In this document: positions 7,805 through 14,971 of the stretch, one piece after another
Position numbering within the stretch: position 1 is the stretch's first letter
How the letters are laid out: each line of letters begins with the position of its first letter
Assembly: GCA_934433135.1 (NCBI GenBank)
Contig: CAKRZO010000002.1
Coordinates: forward strand, 1 to 64,000
Length of the DNA stretch: 64,000 bases
Direction of reading: 5' to 3'
Origin: an uncultured Acetatifactor sp.
GTDB lineage: Bacteria > Bacillota > Clostridia > Lachnospirales > Lachnospiraceae
Notes under the pieces: model-generated
The model's input: the letters and a program-made list of their open reading frames with translations, nothing else
Database searches by the model: none
What the model was told of the DNA's origin: nothing
Program-made: the position numbers and the translations under genes

Positions 7805-8062
7805 ATGATGGGGGAATTTATCCTTTATTATCGCGGTAAATTTGTCGGCGGGATATATGATGACCGGTTGCTTGTAAAGAAAACCAGATCTGCTTTGGAA
7901 CTTATGCCCGAGGGAATCTGTGATCTCTCGTATGAGGGCGCAAAAGAAATGCTTCTGGTGGATGAAGTTGACAGCAAAGCGTTTCTTATAAAGCTGTTTG
8001 AGGCAATGTACGATGAATTGCCCTTACCAAAACAAAAACGAAAGAACAACGGAGTGCGGTAG
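7805..8062 (+). pseudogene. 5'-truncated TfoX/Sxy N-terminal domain protein
   Basis: 85 codons match the TfoX N-terminal fold from its second strand on: MMGEFILYYRGKFVGGIYDD, LLVKKTRSALELMP, YEGAKEMLLVDEVD and a final helix FLIKLFEAMYDELPLP. Family members usually begin about 25 residues earlier with an EYLxFxLEQL-type helix. Here the frame upstream still reads SYRS, as in the family, but then runs into junk and a TAG at 7778-7780. The good GGAGG at 7767-7771 serves no in-frame start. So the N-terminus was deleted; a shortened product from the ATGs at 7805/7808 is possible but lacks a decent ribosome site. Confidence 0.6.
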
Positions 8063-8118
8063 AAACCGCATTCACAGAAAAGGAGAAAGCAAAATCGGTA
8101 ACATTGGAGGAATAACGG

Positions 8119-8865
8119 ATGAACTATATTTGGATCACAAAAGAAAATATCGATAAGGAACATATTTGCTGCGCCATGTCCGGCAGGCAGAGTGTTGCAA
8201 AAAAGGAATGGCTGAGGCAACGCTTTGATGATGGACTTGTTTTTTATCGCAGCGAGGAGCGCGGCAAATGCTTTATCGAATACATTCCGGCTGAAAACGC
8301 CTGGGTGCCTATTGTGGCAGATGGTTACCTTTACGTTAACTGTCTATGGGTATCCGGCTCCATGAAGGGACACGGATACTCGAATGATCTGCTGGAGGCG
8401 TGTATCCGTGATGCTAAGGAGCAGGGGAAGAAAGGTATTTGTATTCTGTGTGCGGAGGGCCGGAAGCGGGAATTCCTCGCTGACCCGAAATTCCTTATTT
8501 ACAAGGGGTTCCGTGTGGCAGACATATCCGACTGCGGGATCAATCTTATGTGTCTTCCCATTGAATCGGGTACACAGCCGCCGCATTTCAAGGAATGTGC
8601 GAAACATCCGTTGATTAAAGAAGCAGGTTTTGTTCTTTATTACACCGATCAGTGCCCATATACCTATTATTGGGTGCCAAGGGTGCAGGAGGTGGCGAAG
8701 GAACATGGTATCCCGTTCAAGGCCATCCATATCACTGACAAAGAATCTGCACAGAATGTACCTGCACCGGTCACGACCTATGCACTGTTTCGGGACGGTC
8801 AGTTTCTGACACAGAGTATCCAGTCAGATAAAAAATTCCTGGCGCTGGCAGGTTTGCAAAATTGA
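8119..8865 (+). CDS. GNAT acetyltransferase with YoaP-like C-terminal domain
   Basis: 248-aa two-domain protein. Residues 1-150 form an acetyltransferase domain; the VNCLWVSGSMKGHGYSNDLL stretch is the acetyl-CoA loop (K-G-H-G-Y). Residues 170-245 resemble the YoaP domain, with the redox-looking LYYTDQCPYTYYW segment and a thioredoxin-like TTYALFRDGQFLTQ strand. Function in vivo unknown; neighbours suggest cargo of an integrative element. Start ATG has GGAGGAATAACGG upstream. Full-length compared with related proteins. Confidence 0.75.
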   Translation: MNYIWITKENIDKEHICCAMSGRQSVAKKEWLRQRFDDGLVFYRSEERGKCFIEYIPAENAWVPIVADGYLYVNCLWVSGSMKGHGYSNDLLEACIRDAKEQGKKGICILCAEGRKREFLADPKFLIYKGFRVADISDCGINLMCLPIESGTQPPHFKECAKHPLIKEAGFVLYYTDQCPYTYYWVPRVQEVAKEHGIPFKAIHITDKESAQNVPAPVTTYALFRDGQFLTQSIQSDKKFLALAGLQN

Positions 8866-8952
8866 TTTTACCCCGCCATTTTTGTGTTGTTTTGAGTTGC
8901 AACATAATGTTATCAAATGAAATGGAGAAAATTCAGGAGAAAATTTATTTAA

Positions 8953-9867
8953 ATGAAAAAAATTGCCCTTATTATTACTTTATTGATGGCGTGTCATCTC
9001 ACAGCTTGCAGCTCAGCTGTACAAGAACCATCTATAGCTCCGGAACAGTCAGAGCAGCCTTTACCGGCTTCTACGGAGGTTACTACAGTTGCTGATTCGA
9101 TTTCGAATTTTAGTGAAACAACCTATTTGGAAATTATTACTACATACGCCCGTGCGTTGAGTGAGAAATGGGACGGAAGTTTTTTAATGGAGAGCAACAT
9201 TGACACTCTACTGGTGGATTGCTATGGCGATGCTTCCCTGGAAAACGTCGGTTATGCTGTCATCGACTTGGACGATGATGGGATTGAGGAACTGGTGATC
9301 GGTACAACGGAGCGCCTTACGGACGAATTTTTTGGAAAGTTGATACTTGCCCTGTATACACGGGATGAAGAAGACACTATGCACACAGTGTTTCAAAGCA
9401 TGGCCCGTGATCGTTATTACTACGCCGGAGAGAATAAATTTGCCAATATCGGTTCCAGTGGTGCAGACGATAGTGTGGACATCACAGTACAGTATGCGGG
9501 TGGTGCTTTGACCGATACAGGACTTGTCACAGATCCCGCCGATTATGTCCAGATGGAGCTAACACCCATGAGTCAGTGGATACAGACAATTGGTTTGCCG
9601 AATGCAGAGCAGACGACATCAGAATTGGAACTTCCCATTCTGGATGATATTGACCAAAATATCACAGTGGGAACGGCAGGCTCCTTTATGGCAGCGGTAC
9701 AGTCCGCAGTGAAATTGTTGGATTGGGGAATCAATACGGGGCTTGATCCGGAAGAAATCAGAGCGGCAACCGTTGCCTGGATGACGGATAGGGGAAATGA
9801 TGAACAGACTGCATTTGCAGAAAAACTTTCGGCGGTAAAAATCGACATCGTTGAGTATGGACGATGA
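8953..9867 (+). CDS. hypothetical lipoprotein
   Basis: 304-aa exported protein. The signal peptide ends in lipobox LTAC with C19 as lipidation site, followed by a Ser/Pro/Glu-rich linker to about residue 50. The folded part contains VIDLDDDGIEELVIG near residue 100, an Asp-rich loop of the kind seen in calcium-binding or FG-GAP/VCBS-like repeats. I do not recognise the family. Ribosome site AGGAG lies about 12 nt upstream. It follows the YoaP-like gene by 87 nt and precedes an integrase stub; likely accessory cargo. Confidence 0.6.
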   Translation: MKKIALIITLLMACHLTACSSAVQEPSIAPEQSEQPLPASTEVTTVADSISNFSETTYLEIITTYARALSEKWDGSFLMESNIDTLLVDCYGDASLENVGYAVIDLDDDGIEELVIGTTERLTDEFFGKLILALYTRDEEDTMHTVFQSMARDRYYYAGENKFANIGSSGADDSVDITVQYAGGALTDTGLVTDPADYVQMELTPMSQWIQTIGLPNAEQTTSELELPILDDIDQNITVGTAGSFMAAVQSAVKLLDWGINTGLDPEEIRAATVAWMTDRGNDEQTAFAEKLSAVKIDIVEYGR

Positions 9868-9909
9868 ATCCGCAATAATGAAAGCATCAACAGGATTGGA
9901 GGTAATGAT

Positions 9910-10068
9910 ATGGCGGCAAGAAGAATGATGCTTCCCGATTATGGTACGGTGAGTATGAAGGGAACGCAATATTATCGAACCCGTGTAACAGATCAGCAGG
10001 AACTTGCTACGTCACTTTCGTATCAACAAAATGGAGAGCAGGAGAGATCAGAGCACCTGCAGAAATGA
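9910..10068 (+). pseudogene. N-terminal stub of a tyrosine-type integrase (probable)
   Basis: A 52-codon frame with its own GGAGG site. The first 28 residues (MAARRMMLPDYGTVSM, then KGTQYYRTRVTD) look like the short N-terminal arm of Clostridial tyrosine recombinases. After TRVTD the similarity stops and a Gln/Glu-rich tail runs to TGA at 10066-10068, overlapping the ribosome site of the next gene. I infer that the rest of the integrase was deleted, leaving this as the right-hand marker of the island. The assignment rests on a short stretch. Confidence 0.4.
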
Positions 10069-10076
10069 GGAATAAC

Positions 10077-11186
10077 ATGAGTAACCAGAACAGCAGGAGT
10101 GAAAAGACAGGTTTTTGTGAGGAACTTCTCTTAAAAAGAGGAGTTCCCTGTATTCGTTATAAGGAAGGTGCAAATTTTGCGACGGTCAGAGAGCAGCTGG
10201 CGGAGCGTATGCAGAGGGAGGTGTACGGATACCGGCCGCTGAAACCGGAAAAAATCACTTACCGGATAGTAGAAGAGGATACAAGGTTCTGTGCTGGGAA
10301 GGCATTGTTAAGAAAAGTGGAAATTGACAGCGTAATCGACGGAAGAAGCTTTGTCTTTCCGACCTATGCGGTTCTTCCGCGGGACGGAAAGAAGCATCCG
10401 TTTTTCGTTCACATTAATTTTCGGGATAATGTACCGGATAAATATATGCCGTCTGAGGAGCTTGTAGACAACGGATTTGCGGTGCTTTCTTTTTGCTATC
10501 AGGATGTGACTACAGATAATGCTGACTTTGAAGACGGGCTTGCCGGTATCCTCTATAAAAACAGCCAGAGAAGCGGAAGCGATTGCGGTAAAATTGCCAT
10601 GTGGTCCTGGGCAGCCTCCCGCGTGATGGATTATGCTCAGACGATTGGGGATTGTCTGGATTTGGAAAAGGCTTGCGTGTGCGGTCATTCCAGGCTCGGA
10701 AAGACGGCTCTGCTTACTGGGATGCTGGATGAGAGATTTCGTTTTGTTTTTTCCAATGATTCCGGCTGCAGCGGTGCGGCACTGTCTCATGGAAAAAAAG
10801 GAGAGACAATTGAAAAAATCTGTCAGTCTTTCCCATACTGGTTCTGTCCGCATTATCAACAGTATGCATCGGCAGAGGAACTTCCCTTTGACCAACATTT
10901 TGTTCTGGCTGCCTGTGCACCGCGTTATGTTTATGTGGCCAGCGCCAAAGAGGATACCTGGGCGGATCCGGAGTCGGAATATCTTTCCTGCTGTGAGGCT
11001 GGCAAGACCTACGAAGCTTTGGGATTAAAAGGATTTGTTCATCCGGACAGACTGCCGATACCGGGAGATGCCTTTATGGAAGGCAGTATCGGATATCACT
11101 TACGCCCGGGAGATCATTATTTCAGCAGAGAAGATTGGCTGCATTTTATGGAATTTATTAAGAGGAAGCTGTCACAGCATTTCTGA
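10077..11186 (+). CDS. CE15-like glucuronoyl/acyl esterase
   Basis: 369-aa alpha/beta hydrolase. The nucleophile elbow reads VCGHSRLGKTAL (Ser near residue 205 from this start), the G-x-S-R-x-G-K motif of carbohydrate esterase family 15, which cleaves 4-O-methylglucuronate esters in plant xylan. A late His in RPGDHYF would complete the triad, with an acidic residue in the AKEDTWADPESEY region. No signal peptide is seen, so it would act on imported fragments. I chose the ATG at 10077 because GAGGA sits 5 nt upstream; the ATG at 10065 lacks a site. It lies just outside the decayed island. Confidence 0.8.
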   Translation: MSNQNSRSEKTGFCEELLLKRGVPCIRYKEGANFATVREQLAERMQREVYGYRPLKPEKITYRIVEEDTRFCAGKALLRKVEIDSVIDGRSFVFPTYAVLPRDGKKHPFFVHINFRDNVPDKYMPSEELVDNGFAVLSFCYQDVTTDNADFEDGLAGILYKNSQRSGSDCGKIAMWSWAASRVMDYAQTIGDCLDLEKACVCGHSRLGKTALLTGMLDERFRFVFSNDSGCSGAALSHGKKGETIEKICQSFPYWFCPHYQQYASAEELPFDQHFVLAACAPRYVYVASAKEDTWADPESEYLSCCEAGKTYEALGLKGFVHPDRLPIPGDAFMEGSIGYHLRPGDHYFSREDWLHFMEFIKRKLSQHF

Positions 11187-11243
11187 AAAAAGAAAATAAA
11201 GAGAAACTATAGAAAAAATGAAAGGAATCTTAATGTCTAAAGC

Positions 11244-11272
11244 TTGTATATCGGGAGAAGATACGGTATAAT
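11244..11272 (+). promoter_or_regulatory. promoter upstream of the phospholipid gene cluster
   Basis: TTGTAT (11244-11249), 17-nt spacer, TATAAT (11267-11272). Start site expected near 11279, about 170 nt before the PAP2 gene. A terminator-like hairpin begins only about 8 nt downstream of the predicted start. Confidence 0.7.
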
Positions 11273-11285
11273 GGGTGGCAGGTAA

Positions 11286-11319
11286 GAACCACGGGAAAGA
11301 TGGTCTCGTGGCTCTTTTT
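11286..11319 (+). terminator. intrinsic terminator just after a promoter
   Basis: GAACCACG (11286-11293) pairs with CGTGGCTC (11307-11314, one G-U pair), followed by a run of Ts (11313-11318). It could end the esterase transcript, or attenuate transcription from the promoter at 11244-11272, giving a short RNA of about 40 nt. Confidence 0.6.
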
Positions 11320-11363
11320 CTGAAAAAATGAGCGGGCGGTATCGGATTCCTTGGGGGGAAAAG

Positions 11364-11420
11364 GTGAAAAAATGCATTGAAATGCAGTGCATTGTACTTT
11401 AATGCATTTTTTTCACACGG
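11364..11420. repeat. dispersed 55-bp palindromic repeat, copy 1
   Basis: GTGAAAAAATGCATT (11364-11378) is mirrored by AATGCATTTTTTTCAC (11401-11416). The whole unit, including ACACGG after it, recurs at 20597-20650 with about 80 percent identity by eye. It lies between the terminator and the PAP2 start. Confidence 0.65.
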
Positions 11421-11449
11421 AAGACGCCCGAAGAGGGAAAGGGTTTGTT

Positions 11450-12100
11450 ATGAAGAAATCAAAAGACAAAGGAGTATTAAGGAATATCCTTCCGGGATAT
11501 GCCTATCTTCCGCTTGCAGCAGTTCTATTCATGAATTTTCTGGCTTATTACGGAACCAGATTATTTACCACCAAAATGCATCATTATGATCTGTCCTTTG
11601 CAATCGATGAGAAGATTCCGTTTCTTCCGTGCTTTATTTTGATTTATGTGCTTGCCTTTGTGCAATGGGTGGCAGGGTACGTGATCATTGTCCGGGAAAG
11701 TAAGAGTCTGTGTTATGAGATCCTGGCGGGGGATCTGATTGCAAAATTTTTCTGCATGGTGATTTTTCTGCTTCTGCCTACAACGATGGCCAGACCGGAA
11801 GTGGCGGGAACGGATGTGTTTTCATGGATTGTCCGAATGATTTATCAGTCCGATGCGGCGGATAATCTGTTTCCTTCGATTCATTGCCTGGAGAGCACGA
11901 TTTGTCTGATCGGAGCTTTGAGAGTAAAAAAGATCGGAAAATGGTATGCCTGGTTCAGCGCGGTATTTACGATTCTGGTCTGCCTGTCTACTTTGTTTGT
12001 AAAGCAGCATGTGGTCATTGATGTTATCGGAGGGGTGGCCGCGGCAGGGATCGGCTGTCTGATTACCCATATTCTGGGAGTGGGGAAGGCTGCAAGGTAG
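11450..12100 (+). CDS. PAP2-type membrane phosphatase
   Basis: 216-aa protein with five or six membrane helices. The PAP2 signature is present: a first motif around KFFCMVIF..TTMARP, a second at FPSIHCLESTI (PSxH), and a third ending in KQHVVIDVIGG (x-H-x3-D). Such enzymes remove phosphate from lipid phosphates such as phosphatidate, phosphatidylglycerophosphate or undecaprenyl pyrophosphate. It heads a run of lipid genes, so a lipid substrate is likely. I chose the ATG at 11450 (GAGGGAAAGGG upstream), since the frame before it runs through the palindromic repeat. Confidence 0.85.
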   Translation: MKKSKDKGVLRNILPGYAYLPLAAVLFMNFLAYYGTRLFTTKMHHYDLSFAIDEKIPFLPCFILIYVLAFVQWVAGYVIIVRESKSLCYEILAGDLIAKFFCMVIFLLLPTTMARPEVAGTDVFSWIVRMIYQSDAADNLFPSIHCLESTICLIGALRVKKIGKWYAWFSAVFTILVCLSTLFVKQHVVIDVIGGVAAAGIGCLITHILGVGKAAR

Positions 12101-12151
12101 CAAAGCAGCGAAAAACAGTATTTTACAAAAGGCAAAATGGCTTGGCAAAAA

Positions 12152-12186
12152 GCGCGGTTTTGCGAATGGCGCGTCTGAACTGTTAC
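12152..12186 (+). repeat. dispersed repeat R1, copy A
   Basis: Core ending GCGCGTCTGAACTGTTAC (12169-12186), preceded by GCGCGGTTTTGCGAATG. Four related copies occur at about 18700, 44163, 46060 and 47767, each between a stop codon and the next rightward gene. Confidence 0.65.
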
Positions 12187-12204
12187 AAAATATGAGGGCT
12201 CAAA

Positions 12205-13281
12205 ATGGAAAATAAGGAAAAAAAAGAGAAAACGGCTGCAGATGTAAAAAGTAAGGTTTTGTGGTCCGTATTGTTTCTGGCGATTGTAGGTGTGACGATT
12301 TGGACCATCACTTACCAGAATGATGCTTTTTCTTTTGAAGTGTTTTTACGTTATTTAAAAGGAACGTCTCCGGGGTGGCTTGCGGCGGCAGTGCTTTGTG
12401 CCTTTGGTTTTGTGTTTTTTGAAGCCGGGGCGATCAGGGCGTCCTGCCGGATTTTGGGATATTCCCACAACCACAGAAGTGGAATGGTATACGCGGCTGC
12501 AGATATCTATTTTTCAGCGATTACACCGTCGGCGTCCGGCGGCCAGCCGGTATGTGCCTGGTTTATGATGAAGGATGGAATACCGGGTACGGTAACGGCT
12601 GCGGCTCTGGTAGCGAATCTTATGATGTATTCCTTCGCTATTTTACTGATCGGGCTGGTGGTTTTTGCATTGGCTTTTCCGATTTTTATGGGGATGAGTG
12701 TATTTGCCAAGGTCTTGATTCTGGGAGGATATCTGGTTCAGGTGCTGCTTGCCGTTTTGTTTCTGCTTCTGATTAAGGATGAGAAGCTGGTATCCGGGAT
12801 AAGCCTGTCCGTGATCGGATTTCTGGGAAAAAGAAAGCTGCTTAGGCATGCAGAGGAAAAGAAGGAGAAGACCAGACAGAAGATGGAGGAATATGCCGCC
12901 TGTGCCGTGTTGTTTCAGAAGAATAAGGCCGGTATGCTGAAGGTTTTTTTCTGGAATCTTCTGCAGCGCATTTCTTATATCTGCGTTACCATGTTTGCTT
13001 TTCTGGCTGCGGGAGGTACCTTAAAGTCGGCTCTGCCGATATGGGCCGTACAAGGATATTCCGTTATCGGTTCGAACTGTGTGCCGATTCCGGGAGCCGT
13101 GGGTGCGGCGGATTATCTGATGCTGGATGGTTTTAAGCTTTTTATGTCCGCACAGAAAGCGGCAAATCTGGAATTGCTCAGCCGTTCGTTATCTTTTTAC
13201 TTTTGTATGATTTTTTGTGGGTGTCTGGTCCTGGTAAGTTATCTGGTCCGGAAGAGGAGGAACTATGTTAGGTATTTATGA
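12205..13281 (+). CDS. lysylphosphatidylglycerol synthase TM-domain family protein
   Basis: 358-aa membrane protein with about eight transmembrane helices, matching the flippase-like membrane domain of MprF-type enzymes (UPF0104/LPG_synthase_TM) without the aminoacyl-transferase half. Useful landmarks are FFEAGAIRASCRILGY, ISFSAITPSASGGQP-type residues around 95-105 (seen as YFSAITPSASGGQPVCAW) and VPIPGAVGAADYLML near residue 300. Stand-alone members are thought to move lipids across the membrane or act in glycolipid synthesis. Its 3' end overlaps pssA by 17 nt, so the two are translationally coupled and phospholipid handling is a sensible inference. Confidence 0.85.
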   Translation: MENKEKKEKTAADVKSKVLWSVLFLAIVGVTIWTITYQNDAFSFEVFLRYLKGTSPGWLAAAVLCAFGFVFFEAGAIRASCRILGYSHNHRSGMVYAAADIYFSAITPSASGGQPVCAWFMMKDGIPGTVTAAALVANLMMYSFAILLIGLVVFALAFPIFMGMSVFAKVLILGGYLVQVLLAVLFLLLIKDEKLVSGISLSVIGFLGKRKLLRHAEEKKEKTRQKMEEYAACAVLFQKNKAGMLKVFFWNLLQRISYICVTMFAFLAAGGTLKSALPIWAVQGYSVIGSNCVPIPGAVGAADYLMLDGFKLFMSAQKAANLELLSRSLSFYFCMIFCGCLVLVSYLVRKRRNYVRYL

Positions 13282-13948
13282 TTACACTGTTGTATTGACT
13301 TATCTGTCTCTGCTTTCAGCAGGCGCAGGCATTATGGTAACATTAAGCGGGAAAGGACATCCGTATATGGGAACTTTCTTTTTACTTTTCTGCGGATTAT
13401 GCGATGCCTTTGACGGCAAGGTCGCCCGTACCAAGAAAAACAGGACGCAGATGGAAGAAAACTACGGGATTCAGATTGATTCTTTGTCAGATCTGGTCGC
13501 TTTCGGCGTTCTGCCGGCCTGTATCGGAGTGGCTATGATTCGTCTGTCACCTTTTCATCACAGCGCAAGAATGATGACCTGGCGAGGCTGGGTGATGGTT
13601 GGCTTCTTATACAGCATCCTGGTTCTTTACATACTGGCGGCCATGATTCGCCTGGCTTATTTTAATGTAACGGAAGAGGAAAGGAAGAAAACGGAAGGCG
13701 GTGTTCGAAAGTATTATACCGGACTGCCGGTTACTTCGGTTTCCCTGATCCTTCCTTTTGTACTGTTTCTCCAGTATGTGACGCCCTGCGATATTACACC
13801 GGTTTATTTTATGACCATTCTTCTGGTGGGGGTTGCGTTTTTGTCTAAATTTCAGGTAAGAAAACCGGGACTTAGAGGAATTCTGATCATGGTGGGAATC
13901 GGCGCCGCGGAATTTGCGATCACACTGGTCTGCATGCTGTTAAAGTAG
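13265..13948 (+). CDS. pssA: CDP-diacylglycerol-serine O-phosphatidyltransferase
   Basis: 227-aa CDP-alcohol phosphatidyltransferase with about six membrane helices. The catalytic motif is D50-G51-x2-A54-R55 ... G68-x3-D72-x3-D76. The gap between R55 and G68 is 12 residues where the classical motif has 8-9, a small insertion. The product would join CDP-diacylglycerol and L-serine to make phosphatidylserine. Assignment as PssA rather than another CDP-alcohol transferase is supported by the psd gene that follows. The start lies inside the preceding gene and is preceded by AGAGGAGG. Confidence 0.85.
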   Translation: MLGIYDYTVVLTYLSLLSAGAGIMVTLSGKGHPYMGTFFLLFCGLCDAFDGKVARTKKNRTQMEENYGIQIDSLSDLVAFGVLPACIGVAMIRLSPFHHSARMMTWRGWVMVGFLYSILVLYILAAMIRLAYFNVTEEERKKTEGGVRKYYTGLPVTSVSLILPFVLFLQYVTPCDITPVYFMTILLVGVAFLSKFQVRKPGLRGILIMVGIGAAEFAITLVCMLLK

Positions 13949-14052
13949 AATTACGCTAAAGATGCACGCAGTATTCTGTTTCTGAAGAAAAATGAATTGA
14001 GGGAGAATGGAATTAGCGCATAAGAAAAAAACAGGGAAGGACTGGTTGAATT

Positions 14053-14883
14053 ATGCTGCATTTTTTGTATCACACGGCAATCGGGAGGCTGCTTTTAAAG
14101 CCTCTTTGCGCCCCGTGGCTTTCTGAGAAGGCCGGGGCTTTTTTGAATACCGGGATTTCCCGGATTCTGATCGATCCCTTTGTCAAAAAGAACGGGATCG
14201 ATCTTTCGGAATATGAAAGCGATCATTTTCGCTGCTTCAATGACTGTTTTTCCAGGCAGATTAAGCCGGGACGGCGTCCGATCTGCTTAAAAGCGGAGGC
14301 ACTGATTGCACCATGCGACGGTCTGTTGAGCGTTTATCCGATTCGGGAAGGAAGTGTATTCCCGGTAAAACAGAGCTTTTATACGATAGAGGATCTGCTG
14401 AATCGGGATCCTTGCGCGAAAGATTTTGAAGGGGGAACCTGTCTGGTCTTCCGGCTGTGCGTGAACCATTATCATCGTTATTGCTACCCGGATGATGCCC
14501 GTAAGGGGAAGAATGTTTTTATTCCCGGGCGGCTGCATACCGTAAGACCGGTGGCTTTGGCGGCGCGTCCCGTTTTTGTTCAGAACAGCAGGGAGTATAC
14601 CCTGCTTCAGACACAAAACTTCGGGGAAGTGCTTCAGATGGAAGTGGGAGCCATGTTAGTCGGGAAAATCAAGAACTACGAATCGGGCGAAGCAACGGTA
14701 AAAAGAGGGCAGGAAAAGGGCATGTTCCTTTACGGCGGAAGCACGATTATTCTGCTGCTTGCAAATGATCAGGTCAGACTGCGTAAGGAGATTACGGAAG
14801 CTTCTGCGCAGGGCAGGGAATTTCCCGTAAAAATGGGAGAGCAGATCGGGGAAGCAGCCGCAAAACAGAAATTTGTCGGTTGA
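14053..14883 (+). CDS. psd: phosphatidylserine decarboxylase proenzyme
   Basis: 276-aa pyruvoyl-dependent enzyme that decarboxylates phosphatidylserine to phosphatidylethanolamine. The self-cleavage motif is GGST at residues 228-231 (LGST in classical members), cleaving before Ser230 to create the pyruvoyl group. The catalytic His region NHYHRYCYPDD (138-148), the acidic APCDG (86-90) and METRIC-like VEVGAxLVG-type strand (EVGAMLVGKI) also fit. The upstream site is weak (AGGGAAGGA). A 104-nt gap separates it from pssA; no terminator is seen there, so PAP2, the LPG-type protein, pssA and psd may form one operon. Confidence 0.9.
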   Translation: MLHFLYHTAIGRLLLKPLCAPWLSEKAGAFLNTGISRILIDPFVKKNGIDLSEYESDHFRCFNDCFSRQIKPGRRPICLKAEALIAPCDGLLSVYPIREGSVFPVKQSFYTIEDLLNRDPCAKDFEGGTCLVFRLCVNHYHRYCYPDDARKGKNVFIPGRLHTVRPVALAARPVFVQNSREYTLLQTQNFGEVLQMEVGAMLVGKIKNYESGEATVKRGQEKGMFLYGGSTIILLLANDQVRLRKEITEASAQGREFPVKMGEQIGEAAAKQKFVG

Positions 14884-14887
14884 TTTT

Positions 14888-14929
14888 CCCTTTTTGTCGG
14901 TGTACAGGTTCCAGCGGAATTGGTATACT
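14888..14929 (+). promoter_or_regulatory. promoter and upstream box of AraC sensor A
   Basis: CCCTTTTTGTCGGT (14888-14901) abuts TGTACA (-35, 14901-14906), then a 17-nt spacer and TATACT (-10, 14924-14929). The same box and spacing recur at 16900-16941 before the binding-protein gene, suggesting a shared operator. Confidence 0.7.
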
Positions 14930-14971
14930 TAAGGAAGAGTTTTTACTAAGCTGCCGGGAGTGTTTTGCCGT

